Of a DNA stretch of 64,000 nt, positions 15,868-24,405 are shown in pieces. How positions within the stretch are numbered: position 1 is the first letter of the stretch; each line of letters begins with the position of its first letter. Source of the stretch: an uncultured Celeribacter sp. (GTDB lineage Bacteria > Pseudomonadota > Alphaproteobacteria > Rhodobacterales > Rhodobacteraceae); assembly GCF_963676475.1 (NCBI RefSeq), contig NZ_OY781106.1:2480001-2544000 (forward strand). Reading direction: 5' to 3'. Below the pieces are notes generated by a model. The model saw only the letters and a list, made by a program, of their open reading frames with translations, ran no database searches and was not told the DNA's origin. Made by a program: the position numbers and the translations under genes.

Positions 15868-18108
15868 ATGGCACAGTTTGACAGACATCACATCCAGTCG
15901 CGCGATCTCGGCCCTGCGGTGCTTTTGGCCGCTGTGCGCGCCGATGAGGATCGCGCCCATCTGTTTTTCACCAAAGGCTCTGAGGTCAGCCCCGTCATCG
16001 CCGAAAAGCTTGTGAACGGGCCTGAACTGCGCAGCGTAGGCGATGCGCCATGGCTCACCGGGCAGATGCCCGAGGGCGGCATTCAGGCGTTTTTCAACAG
16101 CGAATTGATGGACATCCCCCGCGAAGCGCCAAGACCCGCGATGATGGCCGGGCGCAATGTGGCGCTGGCCACGCGCAATGGCGAGACGGCTCAAACGGTG
16201 CTGGAATGGCTGGGCTATCACGTCAAATATCAGAGCCTGACGGGGGCGATCATTCTGGATCGCGCAGAACCCGGCACGGATGAGGGATTTGCCCAAGAGC
16301 TGGAAAGCGGCCTGAAAAAATTAGACCTGAAGGCCTTCGACGATCTCGCTGTGCTTCTGGTCGATTGCGATGTGCCTTTGGGGCAATCCGACAACGCGCC
16401 TGAACACCACCCCTTCGTCACGCCCGGTGCGCCGGGCAAGGACCGGATGGAGGTGCCAAAGCCCGCCCCCTGGGCGGCGCCCTTGGGAGATGTGTTGATT
16501 TACGAAATGCTCAGGCACCTCTTTCTGACCAAAGCCCGTGCGGTGGCAAATATCGAGGTCTATGACCTCGTACCCCCCGACCCACGCGGCACGATGTTCG
16601 ATCTGGCGCAAACCGCGAAGGGCGGCGTGGTGCAACTCGTCGGGCAGCAATGTTACCCTTGGCGGGTGCGCGACGACGATCCGGTGCGCTTTGCCGATCA
16701 CATCTGTGTCCAGTTCGATGCCAAGAAACGTCGAGGCCGCTGGTGCGCCGCGATGGCTGCGCTTGACGATCAGGCGGTGTTCCGACTGGTGCGGATCGGC
16801 GGTGTAGACCCGGAGGTCGCCTATCCGTTCTACCGCTTCATGGCGCTCCGCCACCGTGCGCCCACTGTTTCAAAGATTGTGCCCAAGGCCTCGCTGATCG
16901 AACATGCACCGCTGATTAAAATGTCGGAAGCCGAATGGGATCACAAACCGATCCTCATGCCGCACGAGGAGGTGGAACAACCGCCCAAGGGCGACAATTC
17001 CGTCGCCATCGTGACCTGCATGAAAAACGAGGGGCCCTTCATCCTCGAATGGCTCGCCTATCACCGGGCGATCGGGATCGAGGGCTTTCTGGTCTACACC
17101 AACGATTGCACCGATGGCACCGATACGTTCCTCGATCTCTTGCAAGAGAAAGGCTACGTCCAGCACCGCGACAACAAGTTCCACGGCACCGGGTTGAAAC
17201 CGCAGCACCACGCGTTGCAGCAGGCCGAGAAAGAACCCGTTGTCATGGAAAGCGACTGGGCGATTTCCATGGATGTGGACGAGTTCATCGACATCAAGGT
17301 GGGCGACGGTACGATGACGGCACTCTTTGATGTGGTACCGGATGCGAACCTGATTTCCTGCACCTGGCGGCTGTTTGGCAACAACGATGTGCATGAGTAC
17401 GAAGACCGATTTTTGATCGAACAGTTCTTCCGCTGCGCGCCCGAATTTGCCAACAAACCGCATCAGGCCTGGGGGTTTAAAACCCTGTTTAAGAATGTCG
17501 GCCTGTTCAAGAAACTGGGCGTGCACCGTCCAAAGGGTCTCAAGCCGCAAATCTGGGATAAGATCCGCTGGTACAACGGCTCCGCCAAGCGTATGCCGGA
17601 GGGCGAATATCGCAACGCATGGCGTTCGAACGCATCGACCTATGGCTATGATGTCGTGCAGCTTAATCACTACGCCGTGCGCTCCGCCGAAAGCTTTCTC
17701 GTGAAGCGTGACCGGGGCCGGGTGAACCACGTGGACCGCGACCAAGGCTTGGCGTACTGGTTCCGTATGAACAACAATTTCGAAGAAGAACGTTCAATCC
17801 AGCGGATGATCCCGAAGCTTCAGCACGAGTTCGACCAGCTGCTGTCCGACCCCGACATTCGCGCCATGCATGAGGCCTGTGTCAAAGCCCACAAAGACAA
17901 GATCAAAGAGCTGCGCGCGACGGAAAACTACAGCAGGTTCTACGCCGAGCTGACCGGCCCTCGGATGGAAAAACTCAGCCGCATGCACCGCCATTTCGGC
18001 GCCAACGTCTTTCTCACCGGCCCGGAATGCGTGCCCGACGAGGTGCTGCAACGTGACCCGGATGAGAAATTCTTTTTCACCGTAGAACGCGGGGAGACAG
18101 CACATTGA
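15868..18108 (+). CDS. Large two-part glycosyltransferase (degenerate N-terminal half, active-looking C-terminal half)
   Basis: A 746-residue protein. Residues ~370-680 hold a full GT2/GT92-like domain: 'AIVTCMKNEGPFILEWLAYH', 'VYTNDCTDGTDTFLDLL', 'AISMDVDEFIDIK', 'TWRLFGNNDVHEYEDRF' and 'LGVHRPKGLKP'. The N-terminal ~350 residues are not recognised as a named domain, but 'VALATRNGETAQTVLEWLGY' and 'AVLLVDCDVPLG' look like eroded versions of the same motifs, so it may be an old tandem duplication. The C-terminal ~70 residues are charged and helical. No membrane segment is visible. It overlaps the next gene by 4 bases. Confidence 0.8.
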   Translation: MAQFDRHHIQSRDLGPAVLLAAVRADEDRAHLFFTKGSEVSPVIAEKLVNGPELRSVGDAPWLTGQMPEGGIQAFFNSELMDIPREAPRPAMMAGRNVALATRNGETAQTVLEWLGYHVKYQSLTGAIILDRAEPGTDEGFAQELESGLKKLDLKAFDDLAVLLVDCDVPLGQSDNAPEHHPFVTPGAPGKDRMEVPKPAPWAAPLGDVLIYEMLRHLFLTKARAVANIEVYDLVPPDPRGTMFDLAQTAKGGVVQLVGQQCYPWRVRDDDPVRFADHICVQFDAKKRRGRWCAAMAALDDQAVFRLVRIGGVDPEVAYPFYRFMALRHRAPTVSKIVPKASLIEHAPLIKMSEAEWDHKPILMPHEEVEQPPKGDNSVAIVTCMKNEGPFILEWLAYHRAIGIEGFLVYTNDCTDGTDTFLDLLQEKGYVQHRDNKFHGTGLKPQHHALQQAEKEPVVMESDWAISMDVDEFIDIKVGDGTMTALFDVVPDANLISCTWRLFGNNDVHEYEDRFLIEQFFRCAPEFANKPHQAWGFKTLFKNVGLFKKLGVHRPKGLKPQIWDKIRWYNGSAKRMPEGEYRNAWRSNASTYGYDVVQLNHYAVRSAESFLVKRDRGRVNHVDRDQGLAYWFRMNNNFEEERSIQRMIPKLQHEFDQLLSDPDIRAMHEACVKAHKDKIKELRATENYSRFYAELTGPRMEKLSRMHRHFGANVFLTGPECVPDEVLQRDPDEKFFFTVERGETAH

Positions 18109-19025
18109 GCGACACACAGGCCAACGACGCCCAGCGCGTCACGCTTCATATCGGGCTGCATTTCACCTCGGCCGATTACATCCTCAAGGCCATCGGCGCA
18201 AACCGTACGTGTCTCAAAGAGCATGGTATATATGTGCCCCCCAAACGCCACGCCTGGGGCACGATCAACGCGATGTTGAAACGTCTCGACGGGCTCCCGC
18301 CGATTGCCGAGGAAGCGACCGAAGTCCGCACAACGCTTTTGGGCAAAGCTCAGGCACAGCATCTGTTCCTGTCCGACGAACGCTGGGCCTCGCCACTGCG
18401 TACCGCGCTGGAGGGGAAAACCCTTTACCCGGAAATCGGCACACACGTCAGGGCCGTGGCCGAGATATTCTCCTCATCAGAGCTGCAAATCGGCCTGTCG
18501 CTGATCAATCCCGCCATCTTTCTGAGTGAAAGTTTCGCCTCCGGCACAGGGGCACACCTGCTCAAGACCTTCGTCGAAGAGGTCGATCCCGCAACCCTGC
18601 GCTGGCGCGATACGCTCAATGACCTGCGCGCCGCCCTGCCCGACATCCCGCTGGTGGTCTGGGCCGAAGAGGACGCGCCGCTGATCTGGCCGGCAGTCAT
18701 GCACAGGCTCTTTCATCTGCCGCCCGATGTCCCGCTGTCCGGTCGTATCCTGCCGCTCAAACCCTTGCTGCATGACGAAGGATACGAGCGCCTGCAAACC
18801 TATCTGACCAGCCACCCACCGAAAACCCGCGAGCAATACGAACGCGTGGTCATGGTGTTTTTGAACAAATACGGACGCGAGGAGGCTCTGGCCCCGCGCT
18901 GCTCCATTCCCGGGTGGGGTGCGGAAGATATCGAGGTGCTCACCGCGCATTACGAGGAAGACCTCGACAGCTTCGCTCAGGACGACAGCATCACGTTCCT
19001 TCAGCCCGTGACACAGCCCGACTAA
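18105..19025 (+). CDS. Sulfotransferase-like protein of unknown function
   Basis: A 306-residue protein starting with TTG that overlaps the previous stop (TTGA). The N-terminus 'VTLHIGLHFTSADYILKAIG' followed by 'NRTCLKEHGIYVP' mirrors the nucleotide-loop region of bacterial sulfotransferases (HIGxHKTGT...), but the K-T-G-T residues that hold PAPS are not conserved (H-F-T-S here). It may be an inactive or divergent relative. It is last gene of the glycosyltransferase operon and its stop codon lies inside a 115-bp palindromic element. No other domain is recognised. Confidence 0.6.
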   Translation: MSDTQANDAQRVTLHIGLHFTSADYILKAIGANRTCLKEHGIYVPPKRHAWGTINAMLKRLDGLPPIAEEATEVRTTLLGKAQAQHLFLSDERWASPLRTALEGKTLYPEIGTHVRAVAEIFSSSELQIGLSLINPAIFLSESFASGTGAHLLKTFVEEVDPATLRWRDTLNDLRAALPDIPLVVWAEEDAPLIWPAVMHRLFHLPPDVPLSGRILPLKPLLHDEGYERLQTYLTSHPPKTREQYERVVMVFLNKYGREEALAPRCSIPGWGAEDIEVLTAHYEEDLDSFAQDDSITFLQPVTQPD

Positions 19026-19137
19026 AGCGTTTTTCAAAAAACTTGAGGCACTCAATTTTTGAAAAACGCAGCAAGATCAATGCAGTGTCGCAACGTTTTT
19101 CGCTCAATCTGATTCAGATTAAACGAAAAACGCTTTA
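19023..19137. repeat. 115-bp palindromic element, copy A
   Basis: It begins TAAAGCGTTTTTC and ends GAAAAACGCTTTA, forming 13-bp terminal inverted repeats. Inside are two hairpins: one through TTGAGgcaCTCAA flanked by GCGTTTTTCAAA-type arms (19026-19070), the other centred on AATCTGATTCAGATT (about 19105-19120). Copy B at 25364-25478 is the same length and in opposite orientation, with about nine mismatches. Copy A supplies the stop codon of the sulfotransferase-like gene and could terminate transcription from both sides. It encodes no protein. Confidence 0.85.
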
Positions 19138-19144
19138 AAGCGCC

Positions 19145-19843
19145 TCAGCGCGCAGCCTCTGCCGCCGCACGGATGGCGCGGATGTTATCGCCGTAGGGGA
19201 TCGGATTCACGACAGAGCCGCCTTTGAACACGGCAGAGCCCGCGACCAGCGCATCTGCGCCAGCGGCCGCAACCAAGGGCGCTGTGCTCGGGTCCACGCC
19301 GCCGTCGATCTCGATATGAATCGGACGATCGCCGATCATCTCGCGCAACTGTTTGATTTTCTCGATCTGGGAGTGGATGAATTTCTGGCCGCCAAAGCCG
19401 GGGTTCACGGTCATCACACAGATCAAATCGACCATGTCCAACAGGTACTCGACGCTTTCCGCCGGTGTGCCGGGATTGAGCGCCACGCCCGCTTTCGCGC
19501 CATTCGCGCGGATCGCCTGCATCGTGCGGTGAATATGCGGGCCCGCTTCGACATGGGCAGTGATGATGTCGGCGCCCGCCTCGGCGAAGGCCTCGATATA
19601 GGGATCGACAGGCGCGATCATCAGGTGCACGTCCATCACCGTCTTGATATGCGGGCGGATCGCCTTGCACATGGCCGGACCAAAGGTCAGGTTCGGCACG
19701 AAATGCCCGTCCATGACATCGACGTGAATCCAGTCGGCGCCCTGGGCTTCGACGGCTTCGATCTCCTGCCCGAAATTCGCGAAATCGGCGGCAAGGATGG
19801 ATGGGGCGATCTTGATCGAGCGCTCAAAGCTCTGGCTGGACAT
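19145..19843 (-). CDS. rpe: Ribulose-phosphate 3-epimerase
   Basis: A 232-residue TIM-barrel enzyme interconverting ribulose 5-phosphate and xylulose 5-phosphate in the pentose phosphate and Calvin pathways. Signature segments are 'IAPSILAADFANFG', 'DWIHVDVMDGHFVPNLTFGP', 'DVHLMIAPVDPYI', 'MTVNPGFGGQKF' and 'HIEIDGGVDPSTAPLV'. The metal and catalytic residues (H/D of HVDVMDG, D of IDGG) are present. A GAGGAA lies about 10 bases before the ATG. It is a single gene with its 3' end 7 bases from the 115-bp element. Confidence 0.96.
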   Translation of the reverse strand: MSSQSFERSIKIAPSILAADFANFGQEIEAVEAQGADWIHVDVMDGHFVPNLTFGPAMCKAIRPHIKTVMDVHLMIAPVDPYIEAFAEAGADIITAHVEAGPHIHRTMQAIRANGAKAGVALNPGTPAESVEYLLDMVDLICVMTVNPGFGGQKFIHSQIEKIKQLREMIGDRPIHIEIDGGVDPSTAPLVAAAGADALVAGSAVFKGGSVVNPIPYGDNIRAIRAAAEAAR

Positions 19844-20060
19844 GGTGGCGATTCCTCAAACTGGCAGTCTTCGCGCTGCATCTACCCGGTTTGCCCGCCC
19901 CTGTCACCTTTCCTCTGTTTCGCCGCCGATGGGCCACGCAAAGGCCGCCCCTGCCCCGCAATGCTCGCGAATATAGCAAAATCTTCGCGACTTCCGTTTT
20001 CCTGTTCGAAAATAAAGGAAAGGTCACGAATCATATGAGAACATGTGCTATCTTTACGCC

Positions 20061-20903
20061 ATGGATATCATCGCATTGAAGCAGTCCGACATTTTAGGCA
20101 AAGGGGAACAGTACCATTTCTCCCGTACAGTCTTGTCGCGGGATCGCCCCAAAGCGCTGCACGATCAGGATTATTACGAAGTTTTCTGGCTGCACAATGG
20201 CCGTGCACGGCTGGTCACCGAGACCTCTCAGATGAAGCTGACCGAGGGCGATCTGGTGTTCCTCGCGCCCGGCTTTCCCCATGCGCTTCAGGGCGTGGGC
20301 GACGAGAGCCATATCGTCAACATCATCCTCAAGCGCAAACGGATCAGGGAATTGACCGACCGCTTCCCTGAACTGGCGCCCTATTTCCCGGCTCCTGGGT
20401 CGCTTCCCGTGCAAATCCACCGCGACATGCGCCATTTGTCGCGGCTCTCCACCGCAGCCAAAACGCTCGAAGCCGCGCCGCGCAACGCGCTTTATCTCGA
20501 GGCCTTTCTCTTGCCGCTGGTGGCCGAACTGTTGTCAGAGGCCCGCGATGAAAACGCCGCCATGCCCGCGTGGCTGAGCGACGCCTTGATCCGGGCCGAA
20601 GACCCGTCGGTGTTCCGCGAAGGCGCCTCGGGCCTCGTGGCGCAATGCGGCAAGGCCCATGCCCATGTCGCCCGCACCATGCAAATGCATCTGCACCAAA
20701 CGCCCTCGGATTACATCAACACGCTGCGCATGGAGTTCGCCGCGCGTCAGCTCAAGGGCACGCCGGATTCGCTGTCGGAAATCGCCGATGAGATCGGCAT
20801 TCACAACATGAGCCATTTTCACCGCCTGTTCCGCACGCGCTTTGGCATGACGCCGCGTCAGTACCGCGTGAAACATCAAAAGGGTGTGGTGCAGCCCGTT
20901 TGA
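20061..20903 (+). CDS. AraC-family transcriptional regulator with cupin domain
   Basis: About 280 residues. The N-terminal cupin sensor has 'SRTVLSRDRPKALHDQDYYE' and 'LTEGDLVFLAPGFPHALQG'. The C-terminal pair of helix-turn-helix motifs ends with 'SLSEIADEIGIHNMSHFHRL' and 'FRTRFGMTPRQYRVKHQKG'. It directly precedes deoC and the ALDH gene on the same strand (71-base gap), so it may regulate that deoxyribose/aldehyde pathway. The start could also be 20043, which has GAGA upstream; 20061 is chosen on the expected N-terminus. Confidence 0.85.
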   Translation: MDIIALKQSDILGKGEQYHFSRTVLSRDRPKALHDQDYYEVFWLHNGRARLVTETSQMKLTEGDLVFLAPGFPHALQGVGDESHIVNIILKRKRIRELTDRFPELAPYFPAPGSLPVQIHRDMRHLSRLSTAAKTLEAAPRNALYLEAFLLPLVAELLSEARDENAAMPAWLSDALIRAEDPSVFREGASGLVAQCGKAHAHVARTMQMHLHQTPSDYINTLRMEFAARQLKGTPDSLSEIADEIGIHNMSHFHRLFRTRFGMTPRQYRVKHQKGVVQPV

Positions 20904-20974
20904 CCAAATGGTCAATGATTGCCAAATCCCTCGGACCATGCGAGCTTGCGCATAAGTTGAAACGGAGCTTGCAG

Positions 20975-21988
20975 ATGAGCACACCCGATAGCACCGCTGA
21001 GGCCACAAGCCTCGCGACACGTACTGCACAATTGCCGCAGATCCATGAACCGCGCAATCCCGGCATGGAACTGGACTTGGACGTGGTGGAACGCCAGCGC
21101 GTCAACACCTCCGCTGTCGAACGCCGCTGTGCCACGCTGCCCGGGCGGCGGTCGGTGAAGAAAGATCACCAAGCGGCGTGGCTGTTGAAAGCGATCACCA
21201 TGATCGACCTGACCACTTTGGCGGGCGATGACACGGCGGGGCGCGTGCGACGCCTCTGCGCCAAGGCCGCCCATCCCGTGCGCGCCGATCTGTTGGACGC
21301 CATGGGCATGCCCGCGATCACCACCGGCGCGGTCTGTGTCTATCACGATATGGTCGAAACCGCTGTGGAGGCGCTGGACGGCACGGGCATTCCGGTTGCC
21401 GCCGTCTCGACGGGGTTTCCGGCGGGTCTCTCGCCCTATCATCTGCGCGTCAAAGAGATCGAGGAAAGCGTCAAGGCAGGCGCGAAAGAGATCGACATCG
21501 TGATCTCCCGGCGTCACGTCCTGACCGGCAATTGGCAGGCACTTTACGACGAGATGCGCGCGTTCCGCGCCACCTGCGGCGAGGCGCATGTAAAAGCCAT
21601 TCTGGCCACCGGCGAGCTGGGATCGCTGCGCAATGTCGCGAAGGCGTCGCAGGTCTGCATGATGGCAGGCGCCGATTTCATCAAGACCTCGACCGGCAAG
21701 GAAAGCGTCAACGCCACCCTGCCCGTCTCATTGGTGATGATCCGTGCGATCCGCGACTATCACGCCCGCACCGGCTATCGCATCGGCTACAAACCCGCGG
21801 GCGGGATTTCCAAGGCGAAGGATGCTTTGGTCTACCTGTCGCTGATCAAGGAAGAACTGGGCAATCACTGGCTCTCGCCGCATCTGTTCCGCTTTGGCGC
21901 CTCGTCTTTGTTGGGCGACATCGAGCGGCAGTTGGAACATCATGTGACCGGGCAGTATTCTGCCGCGTGGCGTCACGCCATCGGGTGA
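20975..21988 (+). CDS. deoC: Deoxyribose-phosphate aldolase
   Basis: A 337-residue class I aldolase that cleaves 2-deoxyribose 5-phosphate to glyceraldehyde 3-phosphate and acetaldehyde. The Schiff-base lysine is K237 in 'AGADFIKTSTGK'; other landmarks are 'MIDLTTLAGDDT', 'VAAVSTGFPAGLS' and 'GYKPAGGISKAKDAL'. It has the long N-terminal extension of the DeoC2-type proteins. GGAG precedes the ATG. The ALDH16 gene downstream could oxidise the acetaldehyde, a functional link inferred from context. Confidence 0.95.
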   Translation: MSTPDSTAEATSLATRTAQLPQIHEPRNPGMELDLDVVERQRVNTSAVERRCATLPGRRSVKKDHQAAWLLKAITMIDLTTLAGDDTAGRVRRLCAKAAHPVRADLLDAMGMPAITTGAVCVYHDMVETAVEALDGTGIPVAAVSTGFPAGLSPYHLRVKEIEESVKAGAKEIDIVISRRHVLTGNWQALYDEMRAFRATCGEAHVKAILATGELGSLRNVAKASQVCMMAGADFIKTSTGKESVNATLPVSLVMIRAIRDYHARTGYRIGYKPAGGISKAKDALVYLSLIKEELGNHWLSPHLFRFGASSLLGDIERQLEHHVTGQYSAAWRHAIG

Positions 21989-21996
21989 GGTCGAAC

Positions 21997-22038
21997 ATGA
22001 GTATTTTTGCCAAGAAAAAGCAGGGGCGCGGGCAATGA
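21997..22038 (+). CDS. Possible 13-residue leader peptide coupling deoC to ALDH16
   Basis: A mini-ORF encoding MSIFAKKKQGRGQ. It has a Shine-Dalgarno-like TGAGG 7 bases upstream, and its TGA overlaps the ALDH16 ATG (ATGA). Its first 24 bases are a near-exact copy of a motif found elsewhere in non-coding positions (31163-31186), so it may be part of a dispersed sequence that merely happens to be translatable. Translation is not demonstrated. Confidence 0.3.
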   Translation: MSIFAKKKQGRGQ

Positions 22039-24365
22039 GCGTGAAAGAGATTTTCGACACGATGGACTATGGCACGGCGCCCGAAAGCGCGGCGGAGGCG
22101 CTGGCCTGGCTGGTGGATGGCGGTGATCGCTTTGGCCTGTTCATCAATGGGACGATGACGGAACCGGGCGCAGTTTTTGACGCCAAGAACCCGGCGACGG
22201 GCGAGGTTTTGGCGCATCTGACACAGGCGACCGAGGCCGATGTCGACGCGGCTGTCACCGCCGCCCGCAAGGTGCAAAGCAAATGGGCGAAGGACAGCAA
22301 AGCGCGGGCCAAGGTGCTTTATGCGCTGGCGCGACTGGTGCAGAAACACGCGCGTTTATTTGCCGTGTTGGAGACCTTGGATAACGGCAAACCGATCCGC
22401 GAGAGCCGCGATATCGACGTGGCTCTGGTCGCGCGGCATTTCTATTACCACGCGGGTATGGCGCAGCTCATGGACGAAGAGCTTCCGGGGCGTGAGGCGC
22501 TTGGCGTGTGCGGCCAGATCATCCCGTGGAACTTCCCGCTTTTGATGCTGGCGTGGAAGGTGGCGCCCGCGATTGCGATGGGCAATACGGTGGTGTTGAA
22601 ACCGGCGGAATATACCTCGCTCACCGCTTTGCTGTTTGCGCAGATTTGTCAGGAAGCAGGCGTACCGAAAGGTGTCGTCAACATCGTGACCGGCGACGGG
22701 GCCGTGGGCGAGATGATAGTCACGCATCCCGGCGTGGACAAAATTGCGTTCACCGGATCGACCGCAGTGGGACGGCGCATTCGCGAGGCGACCGCTGGCT
22801 CGGGCAGGTCGCTGACACTCGAACTCGGCGGCAAATCGCCCTACATCGTCTTTGAGGATGCCGACATCGACAGCGCCATCGAAGGCTTGGTCGATGCGAT
22901 TTTCTTCAACCAAGGGCAGGTCTGCTGCGCCGGGTCGCGTTTGCTCGTTCAAGAAGGCATTGCCGAGGATTTCCACGCGCGGCTTGTGGCGCGCATGGGC
23001 AATCTGCGCATCGGCAATCCTTTGGACAAGAGCATTGATGTCGGTGCGATTGTGGACCCGGTGCAGTTGGAGCGGATCGAAAACCTCGTGGCCAAGGGCG
23101 GCGCCGAGGGCACTGTGCACCAACCGGTGAAAGCGCCGGAGGGCTGTTTCTACCCGCCGACTTTGGTGTCGGGGCTGGAGCCCTCCTCGCTCTTGATGCA
23201 AGAGGAAATCTTTGGGCCGGTTCTGGTCTCCACCACCTTCCGCACACCCGCCGAGGCGGTGCAGGTGGCAAACAACACGCGCTATGGCTTGGCGGCCTCC
23301 GTCTGGACCGAGAACGTCAATCTGGCGCTCGATATTGCGCCGAAACTCGTCGCGGGTGTCGTCTGGGTCAACGGGTCGAACATGTTCGATGCCGCGGCCG
23401 GATTTGGCGGTGTGCGCGAGAGCGGTTTTGGCCGCGAAGGTGGTTGGGAAGGTTTGATGGCCTATACCAAACCCAAAGGCAAAGCGACGCCCGTAAAACC
23501 CGCGAAAGCGCATGTGAAGCCCGACGACGTCGAGGTTCTGGGGCTGGATCGCACCGCAAAGCTCTACATCGGCGGCAAACAGGCGCGGCCCGATGGCGGC
23601 TATTCTCAGGCGATCTACGCCCCGAAAGGTAAGCTCTTGGGCCATAGCTCGATTGCCAGCCGCAAGGACATTCGCAACGCCGTCGAGGCCGCACAAGGTG
23701 CCAAGAGCTGGGCGAAAGCAACCGCTCACAACCGGGCGCAGGTGATGTATTTCATCGGCGAAAACCTCTCGGCCCGCGCCGATGAATTCGCCACCCGCAT
23801 CCGCGATCTGACCGGCACGACCGAAGCGAAAGCCCGAGACGAAGTGGCGGAGGCGATCGACACGCTCTTCACCTATGCCGCTTGGTGCGACAAGCTGGAT
23901 GGCGCGGCGAAACCCGTGCCGATGCGCGGTGTGGCTTTGGCGATGAATGAGCCTGTCGGCGTGATCGGCGCGTTTTGTGATGACCGGCCATTGGCGGGGT
24001 TGATCGAGGTGATCGCGCCGGCCATCGCCATGGGCAACCGGATGGTTGCTGTGGCCTCCGAGGCCTATCCTCTGGCCGCGACCGATTTCTATCAGGTGCT
24101 CGACACCTCTGACGTGCCCGCAGGTGTCGTCAACATCCTGACCGGGCCGCATGCGGGGCTGGCCAAGACTATGTCGGGCCATATGGATGTCGAAGCGGTG
24201 TGGAGTTTCTCCTCCGCCGAGATCTCCGCTGTGATCGAAAAAGAGAGCGCCGGGAACCTGAAGCGCACTTGGGTCAACAATGGGTTGAGCCGGGCCTATC
24301 CCGCGCGGGACTGGTTGGCGCAGGCGACCGAGGTCAAGACGATCTGGGTGCCCTACGGGGAATAA
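22035..24365 (+). CDS. ALDH16-type aldehyde dehydrogenase with two ALDH domains
   Basis: A 776-residue NAD-dependent aldehyde dehydrogenase of the ALDH16 type. The N-terminal domain (about 20-490) is complete: 'PWNFPLLMLAWKVAPAIAMG', E263 in 'LELGGKSP', C297 in 'FNQGQVCCAG', and 'EEIFGPVL'. The C-terminal domain (about 510-776) resembles a second ALDH domain ('AKLYIGGKQARPDGGYSQ', 'NEPVGVIGAFCDDRPLAG') but lacks the catalytic cysteine and is shortened, as is typical of ALDH16. It follows deoC, so acetaldehyde is a plausible substrate, though not proved. Confidence 0.92.
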   Translation: MSVKEIFDTMDYGTAPESAAEALAWLVDGGDRFGLFINGTMTEPGAVFDAKNPATGEVLAHLTQATEADVDAAVTAARKVQSKWAKDSKARAKVLYALARLVQKHARLFAVLETLDNGKPIRESRDIDVALVARHFYYHAGMAQLMDEELPGREALGVCGQIIPWNFPLLMLAWKVAPAIAMGNTVVLKPAEYTSLTALLFAQICQEAGVPKGVVNIVTGDGAVGEMIVTHPGVDKIAFTGSTAVGRRIREATAGSGRSLTLELGGKSPYIVFEDADIDSAIEGLVDAIFFNQGQVCCAGSRLLVQEGIAEDFHARLVARMGNLRIGNPLDKSIDVGAIVDPVQLERIENLVAKGGAEGTVHQPVKAPEGCFYPPTLVSGLEPSSLLMQEEIFGPVLVSTTFRTPAEAVQVANNTRYGLAASVWTENVNLALDIAPKLVAGVVWVNGSNMFDAAAGFGGVRESGFGREGGWEGLMAYTKPKGKATPVKPAKAHVKPDDVEVLGLDRTAKLYIGGKQARPDGGYSQAIYAPKGKLLGHSSIASRKDIRNAVEAAQGAKSWAKATAHNRAQVMYFIGENLSARADEFATRIRDLTGTTEAKARDEVAEAIDTLFTYAAWCDKLDGAAKPVPMRGVALAMNEPVGVIGAFCDDRPLAGLIEVIAPAIAMGNRMVAVASEAYPLAATDFYQVLDTSDVPAGVVNILTGPHAGLAKTMSGHMDVEAVWSFSSAEISAVIEKESAGNLKRTWVNNGLSRAYPARDWLAQATEVKTIWVPYGE

Positions 24366-24376
24366 AACAGGACATG

Positions 24377-24405
24377 AAAAGGGGCTTTCCGAGGCCCCTT
24401 TTTTT
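24377..24405. terminator. Bidirectional Rho-independent terminator
   Basis: AAAAGGGGC and GCCCCTTTT arms around an 8-base loop, with A and T tracts on the two sides, so it can end both the rightward deoC-ALDH16 transcript and the leftward DUF1523 transcript whose stop it touches. Confidence 0.85.

Noticed and set aside
13511..19025. Possible capsule or phage-defence island
   Set aside because: Only transferases are present; there is no polymerase, flippase, export gene, nuclease or mobile-element gene to support either reading.
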